Shown in pieces: positions 17,201 through 22,766 of a stretch of DNA of 22,766 nt (position 1 is its first letter; each line of letters opens with the position of its first letter). Both the position numbers and the translations under genes were made by a program. The notes under the pieces are model-generated. The model did not search any database and was not told the origin of the DNA. It saw only the letters and a list, made by a program, of their open reading frames with translations. The DNA comes from a virus, in IMG/VR virus record IMGVR_UViG_3300020437_000097, positions 1 to 22,766 of that record; one strand, given 5' to 3'.

Positions 17201-20200
17201 TGGAAATAAGCTTTGCAACTATTAATAGTTTGATAGAAGAAAAAGGATTTAAAAAAGTAGAAGAATTTATGAAAACTAAACATACACGAAGAGAAGTTGA
17301 AGCGTATACAGGAAAAGAAGTAACAGGCGGTTTTGGTATGGAAGAATTAGTTTATGGTTCTGCCATAATGGGTCCAAAAATTGGTAATGGGTTTTTTGCA
17401 AATTTATATGGGAACTATGAACAATTAACTTTAGACAGATGGGCTATGCGTACATGGGGTCGAATGACAGGTACGTTAGTAAATGACCAGACTAAACTGG
17501 CAAAACAAAAAAGACAAAATATCAAAGCAATAATTAAAGCATTATCTAAAGAACAAAAAAAGGCTTTTGAATTAATAATAAAAAGAAAACTTACAATAGG
17601 TGATATAGATGCGTTAGGTAAAGCTATAGAAAAAGCTACGACAAAAAAAGCTAATCGTGTAGCTATGAAAGAAATAGCAGCATTTACAGAAGACCCTAAA
17701 TACAAACAAATATTTTTAGACATAATGGGTCAACCTAAAAAAGGTGACAAAACAGTTGGTCTTGGAGATTTATTGCGTAAACAAGGTAATGGTCTTGCTA
17801 AAAATTTAGACGGACAAAAAGAAGTTGTATCTGGAGCACCAGAAAGAAGAAATATAGAAAAAGTATTTACACAAGTGTTGAACATTTTGCAACAAGACGT
17901 AAAAGATCTTACAATGTCAGATCTACAAGCACTTGTTTGGTATCCAGAAAAAAAATTATATGATTCTGCAAAATTAAAAGAAGCAGTAGTTGAAACTGGA
18001 TATGAAGACAACGCAGCACCTGATTATGCTAATGCTGCTGTAGAGTTTGCTGCTAGACTAGGAGTATCAGATGCTGACATACAAACTACATTACAGGAGG
18101 TAGATGATGACTTATCAGTACAATCCGAGGAGCGGACAACAGGAACACAACGAGATGATGGAGGATCAGGAATATTACGACAGGGTAGTGCTGAACAAAA
18201 CAACATTGACGAAACCACAGGACTCCCCATTAACCCAGACGGAACAGTTACCGTCTACCATCACACCAGTAGAAGAAACGCAGAGCGAATCAAAGCTACA
18301 GGTGAACTCAGAAGTGCTGCTGAACCTGATGTCTACGTTACCACCAGAGCTATCACAGATACTGGCTATGGCGATACAGCAGTTGCCATCCGGGTCGAAC
18401 CTTCTAGACTTAGTCTCGATGATGAATTCCCTAACGGACGAAAAGATTACAGACTCTCAGTTGGAAAGCCTAGAGGATCTATTCGAGTAAAAGTAGGAGA
18501 ATTTTATAAACAACAAGAATCTAAAGGTGCAAGAGGTGGATTTGATCCAAAATCATTAACAACAATACTTACAAAAGAAGCAGATCTTTCAACTTTTTTA
18601 CATGAAACTGCTCATTATATGTTAACTGTTATGGAAGATTTAGCCGTATCTGGTTCGGCAACTCCTGAGATACAGAATGATTTTAATGTATTGTTAAAAT
18701 TTTGGGGAGTAGAAAGTGTAGATGCATGGAGCAAATTAGATATTAATCAAAAAAGAAAATATCACGAAGCATTTGCGTACAATTATGAAATATATATAAC
18801 TGAAAAAAAGGCAGCACCTAATAAAAACTTACAAGATATATTTAATAGATTTGGTCAATTTTTACGCAGAATATATAAGTCTATTAGAGATGAATTAAAT
18901 GTTATATATCGACAAGAAAATGGAGTCGATTTACCAGTTTTAACAGATGAAGTAAGAGGTGTAATGGATCGCATGATAGCAAGTGAAGAACAAATAATAG
19001 AATCACAACGTGTGTATGGCATGAAAGCTATGTTTACTACACAGGAAGAAAGTGGCATGGATAACGAGACATGGCAAAAATATACTGCTGCTATACAAGA
19101 AGCACAAGAAGTTGCTATTGATCAATTAAGTAAATCTAGTATGAGACAGGTAAAATGGTTGTCAAACGCTAGAAGCAAAGTTTTAAAAGATTTACAAAAG
19201 CAAGTTAACGCTACACGCAAACAAGTTATTGCAGAAGAAACAGCAAAAGCAGAAAATGAAAAAATATATAGATTAGAAAAATATTTAAAACGTGGTGAAA
19301 CTATTAATGATAAAGGTGAAAAAGTTGTAGTAAAAGAAGGTAATAAAATACATCCAGATAGTATAAAAAATATCTTGCCATTTTATGACGATGCAGCAGC
19401 AAATGCATTAATTAAAGAACTTGGTACAGGTAAATACGGCATGGTTTCTAAAAAAGGTATGCCAGTACAAACAATTGCAGAAATGTTTGGGTACGAAGAT
19501 CCAATAAATATGATAAATGCACTAGTTGATTTAGAACCAATAAAAAATGTTATTAAAGAAAGAACAGATCAACGCATGGTTGACGAGTTTAGTAACTTAA
19601 CAGATCCACGACAACAAGAATTAGAAGTACAGGAAGCACTACATAACGAAGCTAGAGCAAGATTTATTGCAACTGAATTAAGATTTTTAGCTACTGTAAT
19701 GCAGCCACAAAGATTACAAGTAGCAGCAGCAAAACAAGTAGCAAAAGATATATTAGCTAAAAAAACATTAAGAGAAGTAAGACCTACATTATTTTCACGA
19801 CAAGAAGCAAAAGCAACTAAAGCAGCAGAAAAAGCAATGCGTGAAGGCGATAATCAAGCAACTATACAAGCCAAAAAAGCACAATTGCTAAACAACCAAT
19901 TAGCAAAAGAAGCTATAGAAATACATAAACGCTATGACAAAGCAACAGATAATTTTAAGAAATTATTTAAAAAATCAGATAAAGACATGAAAGACACAAG
20001 AAATGTAGATTTAGTAAATGTTGCAAAAACTATATTAGCTAGTTATGGTTTTGGACCTGCTGTAGAATCACCAAACGTATATATAGAAAATTTAAAAAAG
20101 AATAATGAGGATTTATATGTAGAATTAGAACCAATTATAAGAGAACAATCAAACCTCAGAAATACTACTAATATTTTTAAAGAAGTTAACGAAATTACTA

Positions 20201-22551
20201 AGCTTAAAGATATAAAAGATTTAGCAGTAGAAGATTTTGATTCACTAGATGAAGTTATACAATCTTTATGGCATCAATCAAGAAGGGAAAAACAAATAGA
20301 AATAGAAGGAAAAAAATTAGAATTAGATGCAATTATTCCAGAATTAGTAGAACCAATGCAAAAAATGCCTAAAGCAAAAATAAAAGGCATGACAGAAGCT
20401 GTTACAAAATTAGAAAAATTAGGTTCTATGATTGAAGATCAAAAGGCACGAATGAGAAGAGTAGAGCCTTGGGCAGATGAATTTGATGGTGCGACAAGAC
20501 AAATGAGTGGTGCTGTATTGCAACGTGAAGGATTAAAAGCAGGGCCATTTACAAAATATATATGGCGTCCAATTAAAAATAGTCTTACAGAATATAGAAC
20601 AGCACAGATTAAATACACAAAAAGATATGCTGAAATGTTGCAAGACGTAGATTTTGGAGAAACTATTATTGTTGCTAACGAATTTGATGACCCATATAAA
20701 TTTGGCAAAATACATAGTGGCAGAGGTAAAGTCGAATTGCTTGGAGCTATGTTGCACACAGGTAATAAAAGTAATTTAAGAAAATTATTATTAGGTAGAG
20801 GATGGGGTAAATTAAAAGAAGATGGATCGTTAGATACTAGACAATGGGATACGTTTGTTAAACGCATGATTGATTCAAATATTTTAACTAAAAAAGATTT
20901 TGATTTTTTACAAGCTGTATGGGATCTAAACGAAGAAATGTTACCTCTTATGCAAAAAACCCATAGAAATGTTTTTGGTTATTATTTTAAAGTTGTTGAA
21001 GCAAGTCCTACCATAAATAAATATGGTACATACAGAGGTGGTTATGTACCTGCAAAAGTTGATATAGATGCGGTTGATGATGCAAAAAGAAATGCAGCAT
21101 TAGAAGATTTAAAAACTGATTTTAGATTGTCTTTACCTGCTGTACAAAAAGGTTTCACTATGACTCGTGTTGAATATAACCGTCCATTATCTTTACATTT
21201 AAATGCAATGGTTAAACATATAGATGACGCTTTGCGTTTTGCATATGTACAACCTGCCGTAACAGATGTATTGAAAATAATTAAAAATAAAGAATTTGCT
21301 GCTGCACTTGATGCCGTTAAACCATCTGCAATTAATTATATGTTGTTACCTTGGCTTAATAACGCAGCACGGCAAACAACAATGTTGCGTGGTAATAACG
21401 ATTTAGCAGACGCATTTTTTAAAGGATTAAGAAAACGTACTGGCGTTAGTATAATGTTTGCTAATTTTCAAAACGCTGTACAACAATTTACTGGTAATTT
21501 CCCATCGCTTATAAAAGTTGAAGGTAAATATATGCGTAGTGGTTTAAAGCAATACTATATGAACCCTGCAAAAACACAAGAAATTATTGCAGAGTTATCA
21601 CCTTTTATGGATCAACGTCAAAATAATCAGATGTTTGATATACAAGATACATTAAATGATTTAATTATTAATCCAGACAAATTTGAAAAAATAAACGCAT
21701 GGACAAACAAACACGCATATTTTATACAACAGGCATTTCAAAACCAAGTTGATAGTGTTGTATGGATAGGTTCTTACAATCAATTTTTAGCTAACAAACC
21801 TATGTCTATGCCAGATGTTGTGGCACAAAAAGAAGCTATAGCACAAGCTGATGCAAATGTGCGTATGACACAGGATAGTTTGCAACCAGAAGACAGAGCA
21901 GCATTTCAAACTGATACACCATTAGTGCAATCGTTGTTGCAGTTTACTAGTTATTTCAACATGATGGCAAATTTAAACGACACAAACTATAAAAAAATGG
22001 TAAACGATATGGGATATAAAATTACTGGTAAAGGTAGTGGTAGATTAATATATACATTTATGTTTGGTTTGTATTTACCGGCAGTTGTATCTGGCGTTAT
22101 TGTTAATTTCTTTGGAGGTAATTTAAATGATGCAGATGAGGATGGATACCTTGATGAAATATTTGAGTTGTTATTTTTTGAACCATTAAGATTTGGCCTT
22201 GCATTTATTCCCGGTGGAAACATATTGCCTGTTCCTTTTAATGTATTAAATGACAAACCATATGATGATCGTATATCTACAAGTCCATCTATATCTACAT
22301 TAGAAAGTAGTACTACAGGTACAGTTCGTGCGTTGCAAGCTGTATTAGATCCTAAAAAAGATGTAACTGGTAAAAATGTTAAAGATGTATTTACTTTATT
22401 ATCTTTAATAAGTAATTATCCATTAACAATATTAGGTAGACCACTAGGTTATTTACAAGATGTTGGTACTGGCAGAGTAGAACCAGAAGGACCAATAGAC
22501 TTTATTAGAGGTGTAGTCACAGGTAAATCTGGACGTAGGCAAAGAAATTAA
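14209..22551 (+). CDS. Giant internal virion/ejection protein (gp16-like position) with two ART-like regions and a zincin motif
   Basis: This 2780-residue protein is roughly twice T7 gp16. In order: two copies of NPFLDTL(N/K)KR (4-13, 33-42); a Gly-rich hydrophobic region (225-264) and another near 408-425; and helices. A first ADP-ribosyltransferase-like domain (about 686-812) has VLYHGTR at 688-694 and DEVVVFDN near 797-804. A helical region (850-1110) follows. A second ART-like region (about 1345-1430) has VTVYHHTS at 1347-1354. A metallopeptidase-like domain has HETAH (1465-1469, HExxH) with HEAFAYNYE (1519-1527) offering a third zinc ligand. Long charged helices (about 1600-2080) come next. 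The C-terminal domain has a strong membrane segment (about 2613-2637), a DADEDG loop (2641-2646) and further hydrophobic stretches. No lytic transglycosylase motif is evident. GGAGG precedes the ATG, which overlaps the gp15-like stop. It is inferred to be packaged and ejected, with the domains acting in the new host; enzyme activity is unproven. Confidence 0.86.
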   Translation: MSDNPFLDTLNKRQEFAPSQNYAENLNTLNTENPFLDTLKKREEERQNQIRAELKQTLTSVLEKDPDMVGEGLKLAEELNLPKDFALDSEEAIRLLAEKNKKERILSFAYAEKSPVLMRQLTDPTFAALAYDNINELEGLEYAFDAIKRAPDNILQGWEKGRLNVRRGKIGNLKKSGKGNEELNTELAEINQRLEELNSDGSGILEEGFAIFGQYSKTLPTALEGGFYTGVASGAAGSVLGPGSIFTAKGGFIVGFLGTLGYETYQIEAGSTYLDLVDELNLTEGVDDQTAKHIATGVGVTNMLLEWVGASAVTAPIRKTLSKYATKSIVKELAKPTGRRAITQFVKNYIGGNITEAGTEVLQELSNIVGRDIAVAFSDKENLNYKLTNAEGLQEVGQRLGQTFIQTMKGMTLVGLVGSGPTFISDITKANKAKTDTAFIENLSEKSVNNKTKIRNPNEFQKFVENLAVDKNVKELYIDAEILNQAIIDNGITLEDIDAVSPSIAKQLIEINKSGGQGDVVVSTSEYAAKLAGTQFDGFLQDHLRVDQDGFSRAEAANFKQNQDALRKEAIEVIEKQNKISKEFEASAAQVKKDLANQLKATGLYSPINVNAASTFFRDFVVIQANKLGITPKEFAARFPYTVVRQDQIQISPEQQLFNQDGSVRLDTPQFKNFFGKSVLKKNGKPEVLYHGTRDSVNEFNLDHPNKKDFGWLGKGVYMYRGKDAAAGANVYTLNKRGDAGRNIMPLYARLENPYYATFKEKADIRMGGEQAAEGFKQRLIDEGHDGAILRGENGTDEVVVFDNTAVKSTFNSGTWSRETADILKQQELFAQQAKPQEQGKPVSEEIYQLGKIIENFDFAKSKSFTTNRDFKLEIQNRIQTAAKKAKVDLSKFTVNVEKYLVQTLLADARFALQENANAVGWYNEKVTKAMKVVSLVYPKIATDTEHSFAFKWALAATSNGIDVNTNFRYASAAYEYFNQNGKLPESFEEGGQSAAAMEISFATINSLIEEKGFKKVEEFMKTKHTRREVEAYTGKEVTGGFGMEELVYGSAIMGPKIGNGFFANLYGNYEQLTLDRWAMRTWGRMTGTLVNDQTKLAKQKRQNIKAIIKALSKEQKKAFELIIKRKLTIGDIDALGKAIEKATTKKANRVAMKEIAAFTEDPKYKQIFLDIMGQPKKGDKTVGLGDLLRKQGNGLAKNLDGQKEVVSGAPERRNIEKVFTQVLNILQQDVKDLTMSDLQALVWYPEKKLYDSAKLKEAVVETGYEDNAAPDYANAAVEFAARLGVSDADIQTTLQEVDDDLSVQSEERTTGTQRDDGGSGILRQGSAEQNNIDETTGLPINPDGTVTVYHHTSRRNAERIKATGELRSAAEPDVYVTTRAITDTGYGDTAVAIRVEPSRLSLDDEFPNGRKDYRLSVGKPRGSIRVKVGEFYKQQESKGARGGFDPKSLTTILTKEADLSTFLHETAHYMLTVMEDLAVSGSATPEIQNDFNVLLKFWGVESVDAWSKLDINQKRKYHEAFAYNYEIYITEKKAAPNKNLQDIFNRFGQFLRRIYKSIRDELNVIYRQENGVDLPVLTDEVRGVMDRMIASEEQIIESQRVYGMKAMFTTQEESGMDNETWQKYTAAIQEAQEVAIDQLSKSSMRQVKWLSNARSKVLKDLQKQVNATRKQVIAEETAKAENEKIYRLEKYLKRGETINDKGEKVVVKEGNKIHPDSIKNILPFYDDAAANALIKELGTGKYGMVSKKGMPVQTIAEMFGYEDPINMINALVDLEPIKNVIKERTDQRMVDEFSNLTDPRQQELEVQEALHNEARARFIATELRFLATVMQPQRLQVAAAKQVAKDILAKKTLREVRPTLFSRQEAKATKAAEKAMREGDNQATIQAKKAQLLNNQLAKEAIEIHKRYDKATDNFKKLFKKSDKDMKDTRNVDLVNVAKTILASYGFGPAVESPNVYIENLKKNNEDLYVELEPIIREQSNLRNTTNIFKEVNEITKLKDIKDLAVEDFDSLDEVIQSLWHQSRREKQIEIEGKKLELDAIIPELVEPMQKMPKAKIKGMTEAVTKLEKLGSMIEDQKARMRRVEPWADEFDGATRQMSGAVLQREGLKAGPFTKYIWRPIKNSLTEYRTAQIKYTKRYAEMLQDVDFGETIIVANEFDDPYKFGKIHSGRGKVELLGAMLHTGNKSNLRKLLLGRGWGKLKEDGSLDTRQWDTFVKRMIDSNILTKKDFDFLQAVWDLNEEMLPLMQKTHRNVFGYYFKVVEASPTINKYGTYRGGYVPAKVDIDAVDDAKRNAALEDLKTDFRLSLPAVQKGFTMTRVEYNRPLSLHLNAMVKHIDDALRFAYVQPAVTDVLKIIKNKEFAAALDAVKPSAINYMLLPWLNNAARQTTMLRGNNDLADAFFKGLRKRTGVSIMFANFQNAVQQFTGNFPSLIKVEGKYMRSGLKQYYMNPAKTQEIIAELSPFMDQRQNNQMFDIQDTLNDLIINPDKFEKINAWTNKHAYFIQQAFQNQVDSVVWIGSYNQFLANKPMSMPDVVAQKEAIAQADANVRMTQDSLQPEDRAAFQTDTPLVQSLLQFTSYFNMMANLNDTNYKKMVNDMGYKITGKGSGRLIYTFMFGLYLPAVVSGVIVNFFGGNLNDADEDGYLDEIFELLFFEPLRFGLAFIPGGNILPVPFNVLNDKPYDDRISTSPSISTLESSTTGTVRALQAVLDPKKDVTGKNVKDVFTLLSLISNYPLTILGRPLGYLQDVGTGRVEPEGPIDFIRGVVTGKSGRRQRN
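14218..14334 (+). repeat. Repeated decapeptide-coding segment at the start of the giant gene
   Basis: Bases 14218-14247 encode NPFLDTLNKR and 14305-14334 encode NPFLDTLKKR, separated by an Asn-rich linker. The DNA copies differ at several third positions, so the protein, not the DNA, seems to be conserved. Two such short peptides at a virion-protein N-terminus suggest docking on a partner or to the core assembly. Confidence 0.7.
18095..18100 (+). promoter_or_regulatory. Perfect Shine-Dalgarno AGGAGG inside the giant gene
   Basis: AGGAGG is followed by TAG and then ATGATG, giving spacings of 3 bases to ATG 18104 and 6 bases to ATG 18107. It lies in the middle of the 8.3 kb gene and serves no start in that gene's own frame; it does serve the nested frame 18107-18490. 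Confidence 0.55.
18107..18490 (+). CDS. Candidate overprinted gene nested in the giant gene (127 aa, unknown)
   Basis: This is an open frame shifted by one base relative to the giant gene, closed by TAA 18488-18490. It has a perfect AGGAGG six bases before ATG 18107; ATG 18104 is an alternative, one codon longer. Its N-terminal half is Gln/Glu/Thr/Pro-rich (QYNPRSGQQEHNEMMEDQEYYDRVV). Its C-terminal half looks like amphipathic helices: SEVLLNLMSTLPPELSQILAMAIQQL, then LLDLVSMMNSL and TDSQLESLEDLFE. Over this stretch base composition is about 47-48% G+C in the 60-base blocks I counted, against 25-27% in blocks just outside, as expected if two frames are constrained. No family is recognised and no function is proposed. 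The giant protein's ART-like domain in this region is recognisable, so the nested frame would be the younger one. Confidence 0.5.
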   Translation: MTYQYNPRSGQQEHNEMMEDQEYYDRVVLNKTTLTKPQDSPLTQTEQLPSTITPVEETQSESKLQVNSEVLLNLMSTLPPELSQILAMAIQQLPSGSNLLDLVSMMNSLTDEKITDSQLESLEDLFE

Positions 22552-22553
22552 AG

Positions 22554-22565
22554 GTGTGACCGTAA
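22554..22565 (+). promoter_or_regulatory. Recurrent 12-base element GTGTGACCGTAA, copy 4
   Basis: This exact copy begins three bases after the stop of the giant gene, with the tail-fibre start 49 bases downstream. It fits the pattern of one element per gene block. The sequence after it (AGCAAGAAG) is only loosely like the GCWGATA seen after copies 1 and 3. Confidence 0.7.
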
Positions 22566-22603
22566 AGCAAGAAGTAGTTGGTAACCTAAATAAGATAGTG
22601 AAA

Positions 22604-22615
22604 ATGTCTAGTTAA
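22604..22615 (+). other. Three-codon minicistron overlapping the tail-fibre start
   Basis: ATG TCT AGT TAA: the last A of the stop is the first base of the fibre ATG (TAATG). It begins with ATGTCTAGT, identical to the first nine bases of the gp14-like gene. No Shine-Dalgarno precedes the fibre start, so coupling through this tiny frame is possible. It is a weak call. Confidence 0.33.
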
Positions 22616-22766
22616 TGACGATAAATTCGACTACACGAAAGACAAATAACTTAGTTGGTAATGGTAATACTGCTACATATCCTTTTGCATTTAAAGTTTT
22701 TACAGACGCAGATGTAGTTGTAAAAAAATTAGAAGTAAGTACAAGTATAGAAACTACGCTTACTCT
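22615..22766 (+). CDS. Tail fibre/spike protein, N-terminal part (cut by window end)
   Basis: Fifty complete codons are visible, starting MTINSTTRKTNNLVGNG and continuing ATYPFAFKVFTDADVVVKKLEVS. The pattern 'NSTTRK...(Y/F)xGNGxTxxFPFxFKVFxxxDVxV' is the virion-attachment N-terminus of many podovirus tail fibres and spikes. The missing C-terminus would hold the receptor-binding part. It is the first gene after control element copy 4, consistent with the usual order core proteins then fibre. Confidence 0.88.
   Translation, partial: MTINSTTRKTNNLVGNGNTATYPFAFKVFTDADVVVKKLEVSTSIETTLT

Noticed and set aside
16473-18230. Leftward frames opposite the giant gene (for example 16473-16868, 17730-18011, 18024-18230)
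   Set aside because: They have no ribosome sites, are Ser/Cys/Phe-rich antisense products, and the sense frame has recognisable domains.

Overview
The window is part of a lytic podovirus-type bacteriophage genome. It carries the packaging, head, tail, internal-core and tail-fibre genes, with no rRNA, tRNA, CRISPR array, IS element or integrase. Base composition is uneven. The terminase/hydroxylase part and the scaffold part are moderately GC-rich, whereas the right half is strongly A+T-rich with TTA/AAA/ATA-type codons. Together with the gene families, this points to a marine podovirus of an A+T-rich host, perhaps an alphaproteobacterium of SAR11 or SAR116 type. That host guess is inference; nothing in the window identifies the host.

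Layout. (1) 1-2017, packaging: the 3' end of a probable small terminase gene (+ strand) runs tail-to-tail into a leftward pair, terL followed by an Fe(II)/2-oxoglutarate aspartyl/asparaginyl hydroxylase-like gene. (2) 2063-5039, rightward: a GNAT acetyltransferase, a small virion-type protein, the portal (head-tail connector) and three very small genes. (3) 5080-7893, head: a Bbp19-like protein, scaffold, major capsid protein, Bbp16-like cement protein and a small head protein, closed by a clear intrinsic terminator at 7919-7956. (4) 7967-11107: tail tubular (adaptor) protein A and the nozzle protein B. (5) 11175-22551: three internal-core/ejection proteins comparable to T7 gp14, gp15 and gp16. 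The last is a giant 2780-residue protein with two ADP-ribosyltransferase-like regions, an HExxH zincin motif and C-terminal membrane segments. (6) From 22615: the N-terminus of a tail fibre, cut by the window end.

The head genes resemble those of the BPP-1 type (Bbp16/17/19), while tail and core are T7-like in order and family, so the virion is a mosaic.

The most striking signals not explained by ordinary annotation are these. A 12-base element, GTGTGACCGTAA, occurs exactly four times, always on the + strand and always at the head of a gene block (2070, 5041, 11107, 22554); it is a candidate late promoter or other phage control element. A second short element, ATGWCTAG, recurs beside each of the four copies. 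In two cases it opens a 3- or 7-codon minicistron that overlaps the next start codon. Finally, a 127-codon reading frame with a perfect Shine-Dalgarno (18107-18490) is nested inside the giant gene, exactly where base composition jumps, and is a good candidate for an overprinted, undescribed gene.
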